Shown: piece by piece, positions 11,655 through 21,628 of the stretch
Position numbering within the stretch: the stretch's first letter is position 1
Layout of the letters: each line of letters begins with the position of its first letter
DNA from: Pigoraptor vietnamica
Taxonomy: Eukaryota > Opisthokonta > Filasterea
Assembly: GCA_943704525.1 (NCBI GenBank)
Contig: CALSCQ010000763.1
Coordinates: 1-37,497 of the forward strand
Direction: 5' to 3'
DNA: 37,497 nucleotides
Made by a program: the position numbers and the translations under genes
Notes under the pieces: model-generated
Seen by the model: only the letters and a program-made list of their open reading frames with translations
The model's database searches: none
What the model was told of the DNA's origin: nothing

Positions 11655-12355
11655 TGCACCCTGCCCCCTCAAGGGGGGGTTGTGCGCCGGTCAGGGTGGT
11701 CTGATGAGGTGGGTATTGAGCGAACAAGGGCGCTATAATGAGCGTACGAGGCTCAAAAACGAACGCAAGAGGCTCGGTAGTGGGTGTGAGGCCAACACGA
11801 ACGAACGGCCGTGTCGTGAAACGCGAGTGGTGGGCTTATACACTTATCTTGGATCCCCACGTGCAAAGGGGCCTTCCTAGCACCTTGCAGAGTAACAAAA
11901 GAATTAACTCGGAGTAACACCGGATCAGATTCTCTTGTTATTGTGTGGCACATAAACTGAGACTTCCAAATAATTTCGCAAAATTTCGCCCGTTTCAAAT
12001 TAATGTGCTCGGGTTATCCGCGTGCCATAGTGTGGCGCAGTGTTGCGTGTATGTGTGTGTGTGCTGGTGTGCGTGAGTGTGTGCGTGCGCGTCAATGTGT
12101 ACGTAGTCTCGCTCTCGCTCAATGCCATGCACACGCGACCCACCGCAGTGGCATTGCTTTGATTTGTGTGCGTGCGCGGCGACAAACGGGTCAAAATAAC
12201 CGCAAAGTCAGTGGTGATTGATTTTTGCCAGCTTTCCGAGGGCTCGTTCGTGGAGGCATTGGTGCTTGGCGCGACTCGTGAAGCGTTGGTGTTTTGCGGT
12301 CCCGGTTGTGCACACGCGGCTGCGTCTTGAGAGTCGCCTGTGGCGCTGGGACAAA
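11655..12355. promoter_or_regulatory. Divergent promoter region, NOL11-like / endosulfine
   Basis: About 700 bp between two divergent start codons. It includes an AT-richer stretch at 11880-12005 that stands out from the GC-rich surroundings, and a TG-rich stretch at 12050-12090. I see no certain TATA box or gene in it. Confidence 0.5.
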
Positions 12356-13443
12356 ATGTCTACGGAGGGCGGCGAGGTGAGCCTTGCACTGCGAGGCCCT
12401 GTTTTGCATGTGTCTCTGCTGTCGTCATCAACGCATGTATTGTTTTTTTTTTCTGGCCGCATTGTGTGCATGCGTGCGTTTGAAGGTGAATGTTGGCCCA
12501 GAGGGTCCTTTCGTTGTCTCATTGTGTGCATGCGTGCGTTTGAAGGTGAATGTGGCCTAGAGTCCGTTCGTTATCTCATTGTGTGCATGCGTGCGTTTGA
12601 AGGTGAATGTGGCCCAGAGGGTACTTTCGTTATCTCATTGTGTGCATGCGTGCGTTTGAAGGTGAATGTGGCCCAGAGAGTACTTTCGTTATCTCATTGT
12701 GTGCATCGTGCGCTTGCGAAGGTGAATGTGGCCTAGAGTGTCTTATTGTGTGCATGCGTGCGTTTGAAGGTGAATGTGGCCGCGGAGGAGGCGAAGATCA
12801 AGGACAAGTATGGCGGTCTCCCCAAGAAGAACGACCTCGTCATGAAGCGCATGAACAAGGCCGGGGTGCGTGGCGATTGCTGTGTGCCGTCTGTGCATGT
12901 GCGCGTGCATTGTGTCCGATTCCGTTGATTGTGCGCCTGTGTTTGCGTTTGCTGTGCAGTCGGTGCAAGTACTTGTCCTATTCCGTTGTTTGTGTGTGCC
13001 TGTTCGTGGCGTCTGCTGTGGCACGCGGCGTGTTGGGCGAGTGGTGTGAAGTGCGCCTTGCGGCATTGTTCGTCGTGGAATGTGTTGTCTCTGCGCATGG
13101 CGCTTTGGCACGCGGCTGAGCGAAGTGTCCGTCAGTCCTTAGCCTTTGGAATTTTCCCACTGTTTTAATTTGTGTCGCGTTGTAGGTTTCCTCTCCCTTC
13201 CTCTTCCAACCCTTGCGCGTTGCAACTTCGTTTACTTGCGCTTCTGACCTCCCTCCTTCGCGCTTGCCGTCTGCGCAGGACCGCAAGTACTTTGACTCGG
13301 GCGACTATGCGCTGTGCCAGGCCGGCAAGCAGACGTCGAAGCCCCTCGGGCAGGAGATCCCCAACCCGGAGTCGATCCCGCACAAGGACGGCAGCATAAA
13401 GCCCAAACACAGCAAGCTTGCCGAGGCGCCCCCCGCGAACTGA
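12356..13443 (+). CDS. ENSA: Endosulfine/ARPP19 family PP2A-B55 inhibitor
   Basis: Three coding exons, 12356-12376, 12770-12865 and 13279-13443, give 93 aa. The family core RKYFDSGDYALCQAG begins near residue 41. In animals and yeast (Igo1/2) the Ser in FDSGDY, here S46, is phosphorylated by Greatwall/Rim15, which turns the protein into an inhibitor of PP2A-B55 at mitotic entry or quiescence. Upstream lies a short basic helix region (LPKKNDLVMKRMNKAG). The C-terminal tail is Pro/Lys-rich. The first coding exon is only 21 bp. Intron 1 is filled by a tandem repeat whose last copy supplies the acceptor and first codons of exon 2 (see repeat). The small size is normal for this family. Confidence 0.92.
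12464..12780 (+). repeat. Tandem repeat spanning endosulfine intron 1 and the start of exon 2, 6 copies
   Basis: Six copies, 50-60 bp apart, begin gtgtgcatgcgtgcgtttga, at about 12464, 12524, 12580, 12639, 12698 and 12748. Each includes the sequence tttgaag|gtgaatgtggc, the acceptor and first codons of exon 2 (the fifth copy reads cgcttgcgaag|gtgaatg). The last copy holds the true acceptor at 12769. The five earlier copies are potential decoy acceptors. Confidence 0.93.
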
Positions 13444-13988
13444 GCGCGGGCGGTGTCCGCGGCGGCTTGCAGGAACGGGCGCTCTTGGCCCGGCGTGCGC
13501 TGTGCGTTTGCTGACTCTGCGTCGCGTCGCTTCGTTGTTGGCGTCTGTTTGTGTGTGAGGGTGGCTTGCGCTGTTGCTGCGGATGTGTGGTCTGTGTGCC
13601 GGTGCGCGTTCGTCGGTGTGACTGAGCGTAACGAGGCGTTGCCGCTTTCCCGAATGCAGCACCACGCGTGCCTTATTGCCGTCGCCATGTGCTGTCGCCG
13701 GAAGCTCTTGTGTGCCGTCCCTTTGTGCAGGCTTGCTTGTGCTCTGTGTATTGCTTTGGCACTCAGCGGACGCGCACGTGCCACGCACACACTCTCCACA
13801 CGCGCACAGCACGAATGCCTGCGCGTCGGCGCGGGTTGGCGTGTTGCGCGAGGCACTGCGCGGCGACCGTTCGTTGCCTGGCAGACTGTGCATTCGCGCC
13901 AAATTCGCGTGCGTGCGGAGAGCGTGCTCAGCGCACACCCGCACACTGCCATCACGGTCCTTAGTACGAGGTAGGCGCTCAATAGGCG
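13444..13988. other. Convergent intergenic region
   Basis: A gap of 545 bp between the 3' ends of endosulfine and the HAD gene. The open frames here are arginine/cysteine/alanine-rich shadows of GC-rich DNA. I see nothing else. Confidence 0.55.
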
Positions 13989-14824
13989 TCAGAGCACGCC
14001 CGCCTTAACGAGGGCGTCCACGAGTGCCGCGGGGTCGTCGCACACGATCGCATCCATCCCCACAGCGCGCGCAGCCTCCACGTTCTCCGGCTTGTCGTCA
14101 ATGAAGAGGCACTCGCTCGGTCGAAGCTGCGCGTCGGCGAAAAAGCGGTCGTAGATGGCACGCGAGGGCTTGGTGCATCCCGCCGCATACGAGACTGTCA
14201 TTCCGTCGAAGGCCCCCATCCACCCCTCGCGGTGCGCGGCAAGCAGTGCCTCGAAGGGGCCCTGGGGGTAGTTCGAGAGGACGTACGTGCGATAGCCGCG
14301 CGCACGCACACGTTCGAGTGCGCGGAGGCCACCGGGTAACGTCGGGGTGTGCGACGAGTAGTCGGTTGCAAAGCGGCGCATGAGGTTGCTGTGCCAAAGT
14401 GTGTGAGAGTGAGACACATGACACGCACGAATGCACGCACACGTACACGCACACACACGCACGACGCACACACTAAGCCTCGAAAGTCAGTGAACACGCA
14501 CCGGTCAACGTCCGGCCCCAACGCATCCAGCAGCCCGTCGACGCCCACGGCGCCCGCATTGTACGCCTTCCACGCCGCGTGTCGTGTGGCGGCGGCCACT
14601 GCGGCCACGTGCGCTGGCTCTGCTTCGGCCGCGAACATGCGACTGGCGATGGCGTGGGGGTTCCAGTCGACGAGCACGCCGCCGAGGTCAAACACGACGC
14701 TCGAGTACCGCGAGTGGCGGGGCAATTCGCACGCCGCTGCGTCGCACGTGGCATCGTCACCCATCGCAGCAGTAGAGGCCGCCAGCGCAAGCACGCACGC
14801 GAGCACGGCGCCCGGAGCCCCCAT
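13989..14824 (-). CDS. HAD-superfamily (YihX-like) hydrolase with signal peptide
   Basis: Two exons, 14502-14824 and 13989-14388, give 240 aa. Haloacid dehalogenase fold, subfamily IA-like. Motif I is VVFDLGGVLVDWNP, with the nucleophile Asp and a Gly in place of the second acid residue, as in YihX-type and epoxide-hydrolase N-domain relatives. The cap is helical. Motif II is VLSNYP, motif III has the Lys of CTKPSRAIYDRF, and motif IV is CLFIDDKPENVEAA. The likely reaction is hydrolysis of a small phosphate ester; the substrate cannot be told. The first ~20 residues (AVLACVLALAASTAAMG) form a good signal peptide, so the enzyme probably enters the secretory route. That is unusual for this mostly cytosolic subfamily. 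It lies 95 bp downstream of the UFD1 fusion gene on the same strand. Confidence 0.88.
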
Positions 14825-14919
14825 GAAGTGTGCAATGCCTTTCTGTCCTCGCTTGGAACCATGTGGGACAATCGAATCATGTATTTCACAGCGTGGAGTC
14901 TGAGGTGGATGTTATCGGA

Positions 14920-17444
14920 TCACCCGACGGCAATGTGCTCGGCGTTGTTCACTAGCCACACTGCCGCCGCAGCAGCGTCGTCGCCCGTCACGTCCAGTGC
15001 GCGCACGCACCATTCCCGCGGAAAGCCCATCTCGCTGAGAGACGTCGCCGCCTGTGCGCGCCCGCGCCCCTCGGCCGTCGGCGGGGGACACACAAACATG
15101 CGCGGCGGACTTGCCACCGCCATGCGGGCCATTTCCACGGCGCGCACGGCGGCTTCCGACGAAGACAACGGCGCTGCACCGCCACTTACGCATGCGTCGC
15201 GGTTAAAGCAGCCCTCGACACCGCAGCCGTACGTCAATTGCGTGTGATAGCGGCGAATGAGCGCGGCGAGAAGCTCGGGTCCCGAGGCGGTGCCGACGAC
15301 CGCGGCGCACCGTCCACACACCGACGCAACCGATGCGCCGCGAGAATAGCCGCACGAGACGTTCGCGCACGCAATCGCCGGTGCGGGAATTGCGCGCTCT
15401 TCCGCTGCCGGTGGTGGCAATTCGAAGCGCTGCGGAGGCGGCGTGCGTGTGTACTGCGGCAAGGGCGCCACCGTTACGGGGCTTTGCGAACCGCGCGAAG
15501 ATGGGAAGGCGCGCTCCCACACGGCATTGCGGAGAGCATCGTCGACGACCGGCACGGTTGCGCGGGACGACGGCGACTGCGTTGCGCGCGCCTGTCGCTT
15601 GTCAAACTCGTGCACCTGCGGCAGACAATCGCCACGTGAGCCAACCATGCGCATTGCACAAGGCCAAGCGAGTCCAGGCGATGCTAGACAAACCTGCGAG
15701 TGTCGCTCCCAGTCGCGCAGGCGCACCGGCCGCCCACAATCGCGACACTGCTCCGTGCGACCACCGCAGCGGCTCTCGTGCTCTGTGAATCCCCGCAATC
15801 GGTCGTTTGGATCGGACGACGGCTGCCCCGCGCGCGTTCGGTTTCCGCAAAAGCGGCATGTCGTCATGCGCCGCGGGCACTCCGACGTCACGTGGGCCGG
15901 CACAGCAGACATGTCGCGCAAGACGGTGCCGCACTCGCATGGCACTGGCACGTGACGGAGGGCGGCGTGCTTCGCGGCGGCGGCGGGCGATGGCGTCAGC
16001 ATGCCGCAGTCAGCGCAATGCACGTGCGAGGCGTCTCCGCGGCGCACGGCGCGCTCGCACACGCCGCAGTACACGTTGTTGCGCTCGCAATAGGCCGAGT
16101 GCAGTGGCAGGCGCTCCGCTGGCACGCTTTCGCGGCAGTTTTGGCACACGGACACGGGCACACTTGCTGCTGTCTGCTCACTCCCCTTTGCGGTGGCCCC
16201 GGCGGCAGTCCTTTGGGACAACGTCACAGAATATGCACAGCCGGGCACTCCGTACGCCTGCGCAAGCACGAAATGAAGAGGTCAGAAACCGAACAACGCA
16301 AGCGTAATTGAAACACAAGCGATGCAGACGCACCCTCACGGCAAGCTCGAGGGGCTCCCCGAGCAGCATGGATGCACGCACGGGAATCGCTGCGCGGCCG
16401 CACTCGTCCACTAAAGGCGACGCCACGTGCCACTCCCGCGCAGTCGCACCAACGGGGCCCACATATGCCTCAATGTCTGCGCCGGGGCTCGCGGTGCACG
16501 TGACATCGTACTCGCCGTCGGAGGGAAGGGTAAACTGCACGAAACTATGTGAGCAACACGGCGACAATGAACAACGCCGTTATGCGCAAGTCGCAAGCGG
16601 TGTAACGCACCGAATGCCGTATATACGACGCGTCTGTGCACTCGGCCTGCACGGGCTCGCCGAATGCGAGGCTCCGTGCCTGCTGCCGAGCTTCTGTGGG
16701 TGGTGCGCCTGGCGACACTATGTCCACCGCCTGCGGTTGGCTGGCAGTCAGCAGCTGTGTAACGGCTTTGTAACGGGCCAAACCAAACTGCCCAGACCTG
16801 CGCACAAGTCGCGACCACGCAGCGCGCACACCCACCACGTCCGTGTTCGTGAGGGCGCACATGTCCGCGGGCGACAGATCGCGCACGCGGAGGGGATACT
16901 TGTGGCCATCGTGCTCGATAACAACAATCGCCCCTTTGCACAGCGCGACATAGCGCGCACTCAGCGCAGCCTCAAGCACCGCCCTGTCAACGGATGCGCC
17001 CGCATCAGCACCAATATAGCACATATACGTGCATCCCGCCACACAGCGCGAGGACAGGACGCACCGGTAGTCGTGCACTGCGAGGAAATCGGGGCTTTCT
17101 GGCTCGAACGTGCACGCCTCCGCCTTGGGAAGGTCGACCGTACGCAGCACAATCGCATCGCCCGGGGTCACACGCAGCGCCGCCGTCATCCATTGCGGCA
17201 GCACCACACGCCCGTCCTCCGCGGTAAAGTCCAATATGCCGCCGCAAACGCGCGTTCGTCGCCCGCGGTGTGCGAGCTCCACAGTAACAGGCGCGTCCTC
17301 TCGTTGCGGATGCGTGCCATCGCCGAGAATGCGCGTCAATAGCGACGGGGGCACAATTATCTTATCCCCACAGTTCACAAGCACGTCAGCGGGAGCGCCC
17401 TGCGGCACGAGGGGCGCCACCACGAGCTGCGCGCTCACATCCAT
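14920..17444 (-). CDS. UFD1-domain protein with zinc fingers, AZUL and UBA domains
   Basis: Exons are 16611-17444, 16334-16534 and 14920-16257, giving 790 aa. Removing a possible 78-bp in-frame intron at 15616-15693 gives 764 aa. Residues ~1-190 match the UFD1 N domain (GDKIIVPPSLL, CGGILDFTAEDG, VLPQWM, PESPDFL), which in UFD1 binds Cdc48/p97 and polyubiquitin. A beta-rich segment (~279-365) follows. Then come TRAF/XAF1-like C2HC zinc fingers (~383-535), similar to the plant UFD1-zinc finger protein PRLI-interacting factor K. Residues ~678-735 look like an AZUL domain (LIRRYHTQLTYGCG, Cys pairs, a distal FVC), so far best known from UBE3A. A UBA domain (SEMGFPREW...) closes the protein at ~750-788. 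The likely role is ubiquitin-dependent delivery linked to Cdc48. The start ATG at 17444 lies directly before the UFD1 fold. Confidence 0.87.
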
Positions 17445-17854
17445 GGCACAATAGCACAGCCGCAAAGAAAAAACAGACTCAAGAACCACAGAAGCACGCC
17501 CGTACGGCGCTTCTTAGCAAGACAAGGAGCGCGTCTGACAACAGGAGGCGCTGTGAGCAGGAATCGGATTGTTTCGAGAAGCATCCTTCGCCAGAGCGTC
17601 ATCGATAATGCCGCAAATCTCGGCGTAACACGCTTGTGCGATGTAACGGCACGTGACCACAGACGGGAATGCGAGCCGACAAGTGAAATTTGGCTATTTT
17701 TCAGCACAGATTCAATTCAACAGCCCGGGTGGAGTTCGTGCTATCCCATGGCAACCGCACCACTTCCGAAGTCTTTTGAGCAAACGGCGCAACAGATCTC
17801 GCATAAGGGCTTTGCGTCTCCCATTGTCCCGTGCTGGTGGTGAGCGAGGCTGCC
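17445..17854. promoter_or_regulatory. Divergent promoter region, UFD1 fusion / CLAMP gene
   Basis: A 410-bp region between two start codons on opposite strands. It contains an X-box-like site close to the CLAMP start (listed separately). No other gene is seen. Confidence 0.6.
17742..17755 (+). promoter_or_regulatory. RFX X-box-like site upstream of the CLAMP gene
   Basis: The sequence tatcccatggcaac matches 11 of 14 positions of the palindromic X-box gttgccatggcaac, including an unbroken ccatggcaac. It lies about 100 bp upstream of the start codon, the usual place for RFX sites in ciliary genes. Function is inferred. Confidence 0.45.
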
Positions 17855-19437
17855 ATGTCGAAGGCGGGCAAGTCCGCGGGCGCGCCGGCTGCCGCGGGGC
17901 CGTCCCCCGGCAAGAAGAACCAGCGACGCAGCAGCATTGTCTCTGGAAATGGCGCCGCACCGCGCCCCGTCAGCCGCTCCGAGGCAAAGTCGGGCAAGAA
18001 GGGCAAGGGCGGCGCAACGGACTCCCCGGACCCTGAGCGCGAGGAGCAGGTGCGCATGCGAAGGGCCGTCTGCAGTAGCCATGGGGATTGGGTTTACTGA
18101 TGCCCTTGCGACTGAATGCAGGCTGCGCACGACGCGCGCGAGTCGGATCCCTCGCTGGCATGGAAGGTCGTGAGCATGGCGCAAATGGACGAACTGTTCC
18201 CGCTGTCTCCTTTGGAGGCCGTCAGGTGGGCTCTCTCTGTGTGGGAGGCGATGTGTTGACCGCGCCACAAACTGCGTCTCTTTGTGTCTGTGTGCGTGTA
18301 TGTGTATGTTTGTGTGTGTGTGTGTGTGTGTAGGTGCGTCGGGTTAATGGGTTAGGGTCGCTGATCGTTCACAAACCGCAGCAAAATCGCGGAGATAATG
18401 GGCATTGAAGACCACGAAACGAATGCGCGGTCCGACATCAAGCTCGACTATTATGTCACGTGCTACTGATATCCGCTCTTCCTCTGTGTGGCGCAATTGT
18501 GCGGATATTGGCTAGCTTGTTGTTATGGCATAGTGTCTAGGTGTGGTTGTGTGTCGCCATTCGCCTTGACTCGCGCGCACGTTTGCGAGGGAACTGAAAA
18601 TGTCGCGCGATCAGACATCTGCGCTGTTTACTCTGTTGAAGGCGCTCTACGACGCACTGCAAGGTGTGTTCAGCCGCGCGGGTGTGGGTTGCCGTTGCGA
18701 GTGTCTCACCCTCTCGTTTGTGTGCGATCAGAGCGGACGTTTTCGTTGGCCGAGGCGTTTGGGCAGTTCAAGGCGTCCCTCTGCGACAATCTGTGGACGT
18801 CGTCCGACCCAAGCGAGGGCGAGAAGTGGGACCCCGCCACTGCGCGCAAGATAGTGGACTTCGTGGCCAAGGGGTGCGTACGAGGCTCACTGTGTTGCGT
18901 GTTGTGGCCATGCCTAATGGTGTGCCGGGCAGGCCGCTCCAACATCACCGCCTGTACCAATTTGTTGCGACGCGACCGCCGTACGCCCCGGAGGTGGCAG
19001 CGGACGACAACGACTTTGTGACTGCGCCGACTGGACTTACGGAGGTGTGTGTTTGGGCTGAAGTGGACACGCTGGCGGTGCACAGCACGCTTACACGTGC
19101 GGTGCGCAGGATGGTCTGGATGCGAACGGCGAAGGTGCGATTGAAGACGGCATGAACCCTGATGCCGATGCTGCTGGTATGTTCTTTCGTCAGTTATTGA
19201 GCAAGCGCTCTCACTGTACTGAGCCGGGTCACATTGTTGTCGCGCGCAGAGGCCGCTGAGCCACCCCCACCGTTCCCCGCAAGTGCGGAAGAGGCGGCGC
19301 AGGTGACGTCTGCGCTTGCGGGCGAAACAATCGACGCATTGACGGCAGACATTCGAAACCGTTTCAAGAAGACGGAGAGTGCCGTGTCGCTGCGGCTGCA
19401 GAAGGTCGAGAGGGGCATTGGCGACCCCGCCCAATAG
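17855..19437 (+). CDS. CLAMP-domain ciliary protein (C1a-32/CFAP119-like)
   Basis: Eight exons: 17855-18049, 18122-18225, 18382-18459, 18590-18663, 18732-18873, 18933-19044, 19110-19176 and 19250-19437, giving 319 aa with all phases closing. After a basic, low-complexity head (~65 aa), the central ~170 residues follow the pattern of the CLAMP family (flagellar C1a complex subunit C1a-32). The markers are LDYYV, then SALFTLLKALYDALQ, then an ARKIVDFVAKG helix and HHRLYQFVATRPPY. Members sit in the central-pair apparatus or on axonemal microtubules. The tail is acidic and ends in a short coiled coil (residues ~265-310). Exon 4 begins at a GAG acceptor (18587-18589), needed to keep frame. The neighbouring gene is also a likely ciliary protein in the same direction. 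Family placement is good; the exact paralog is not decided. Confidence 0.82.
18311..18331. repeat. Short (TG)n in CLAMP gene intron 2
   Basis: A run of about 20 bp of TG ahead of the exon 3 acceptor. Confidence 0.9.
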
Positions 19438-20208
19438 CATTGCGCCTCGCTTGCGTGCCGCGCGTCTGTCTTGCGTTGCCGATTTCTGTCTGTTATAATG
19501 GCAAATTTGAAGCCGAGTTGTGCTGGCCGCTATCCCCGGTTCCTCGTGTTGACGTGACGCACTCGACACGATACAGTCAGGCCACCAACTGCACGCACGC
19601 AGCCTGTTGCGTGTGGGAAGCAAGGTTGCAGAGGTGACAAATTTCGAAACTGACGTCAAACTGCCAAATCCGGCGTCCTCGTGGGAACGAATTGGAGTGA
19701 CCCCGTCATTTCCCACGTGTTTTCGGGGGCACGTCCAGTCTGATTGCCCGGATGGCACCATGACACTCACCCCACTCCGGCGGTCGAGACTCTCAAATTG
19801 AACTGAGCCTGATAATGGAGTGAAAATAGGGACTGATTTCAAATTACCATCGCCGTGGACTGCGACTATGACAACGGTGACTTCAGCGAAAGAGATCCTC
19901 GTCCTTGCCAGCAAAACGGAGCCTCTTTCACGCGGACTTGGCGAAGACGCAGTGTTGGGTCGAGTGTTGCTGTCGGCTGTGACTGTCGCAGCGCTCGGCA
20001 CGCATCCCCTTGCGACACTACTGATATTGCTTTGAGTGATCCGCTGACTGTTCGGTGGCTGTGGGAACGGACTGCGGCGTCCCTGTGCGTCCGTGTGGCT
20101 GCCGAGCCGTGGCCATGGGGCGCCCTCCCCGCGCATGAGTGCGCTGCGAGCGGCCTAGTGGCCGTGTGACCGGGCGCGCGGGTGGCCGCCGGGCCGTCCC
20201 ACGCCGCC
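19438..20208. other. Intergenic between two co-directional ciliary genes
   Basis: About 770 bp. The first half is less GC-rich (19480-19920) and holds no recognisable gene. A weak X-box-like word (gtggccatgg) lies at 20109-20118, about 90 bp before the next start codon. It matches only the first ten positions well. Confidence 0.5.
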
Positions 20209-21583
20209 ATGCTTGCGCCCGACCCGCTCGCGGCCTCCGACATGGAGCTGCGGGTGAGCGTCGCCGGCGCCTCGTTCGAACGCCCGGACAACTACTTTCT
20301 TGTCGTCGAGATCAATCTCGGTCCGCGGTATGCCGGCCACCATGAGTCGCAGAAGGGCCGCACGGACGTGGCGCGCAACACGAGCTCGCCCGAGTTCAAA
20401 TCGGCCTCCTTCCCGTTCCTTCTGCCCGCGGACGCAGAGCCCCGCGACGCGCAGGTCGTTGTGGAGGCGTATGCGATCACCGTGGGCGCTGGTCCCGACG
20501 CGCGCGACCAGGTGCGGCCCGTGGGTCGCGCTTCGTATCCCTTACAGTATGCGCACCAGAAACTCGTCGCGGGTGGGCGCGCGTCGGCCGCCCTCATCAT
20601 TGTCAATCGCCTCGAGTCCGACGGCATCGACGTGCACGTGGGGCGCGTGCGTCTGGACATGCAGCTGCTGCCGGCACAGGCGAATCCGCCCTCGCGGCCG
20701 AGCCCCAACGCGCGCAACGGGCGGCAGAACACGGGCGCGTCGTCCGTGTCGGTGGAGAGTCCCCGGGGGCGCAGCAGCCGCGCGTCGTCGCACAGTGGAG
20801 ACCTCTCTCCGCGGCGGAGCCAAGCGCCTTCAGTGCGAATTGGAGGTCAGTTCGCGTCTTGAGTTTACGTTGGGGCTGTGTGTGTGTCTGTTACAATCGC
20901 CTCTCAACTCTGAAATGCCGCGCGTGCAGATGTGTTGTCCGAGCCGACTTCGCCCACCGGTGGTTCCACTCGCCGCATGCTGGAGAACGTCGTCACGCCG
21001 TCGTCGCCCCTCAAAATGGGATTCCAGTTTCCCGCGTCGTACCATCCCCCGCCGCCCCCGGTGCGTGCGTGCTCGTGCGCCTCTGAGCGTTCCGTGAACT
21101 CGTGCTCATGCTCCTCTGTACCGTCTCATGTGCGCAGGTCGACACGTCCTCAAGGACTGTGGTGTCGCCACGTGACCGGTCGTTGCCTGTGTCCCCTACA
21201 TCGTACATTGCCGGTGCGTTTCATGTCTGTGTGTGCGTGTGCTTCGATGTGGCGTGCGTGAGTAGTGAGTGCGTGCATGCGTGCGTGCGTTAGTGTCTTT
21301 GCGTGATGCGAGTTGCGCCTGGGCTGAGCGTGAGGGTGTTGCAGGCAACTACGAGCAAGCGTTCGGTGCCTTTGTGTCCATTCCGTCTGGCTTTCGGGAA
21401 GTGGTCATGTTCGTGCACAGCGCATCCAACCTCCCCTCGCGCGACGGGCAGCTTCCCGCCGCATTTGTGACGGCAAAAACGGAGCGCGAGGCCGCGGAGA
21501 GACAGCCCGCGAAAGCAGCCACGCACGCCGCAGAGCCCAGCTGGTGCGACGTTCGTGCCACATGCATTATCTTCCTCCTCGTC

Positions 21584-21628
<45 letters not shown>

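Noticed and set aside
15160-15200. A very short GTAAGT...GCAG intron in the AZUL region
   Set aside because: It would be under 20 bp and would remove part of the cysteine pattern; too short for a spliceosomal intron.
19820-20035. A 71-aa plus-strand frame in the gap before the C2/coiled-coil gene
   Set aside because: No domain, no splice partners and no family pattern; likely chance.
4892-20405. tRNA B-box-like words (gagttcaaat at about 4894 and 20392)
   Set aside because: Both lie in coding exons and have no partner A box or cloverleaf around them.
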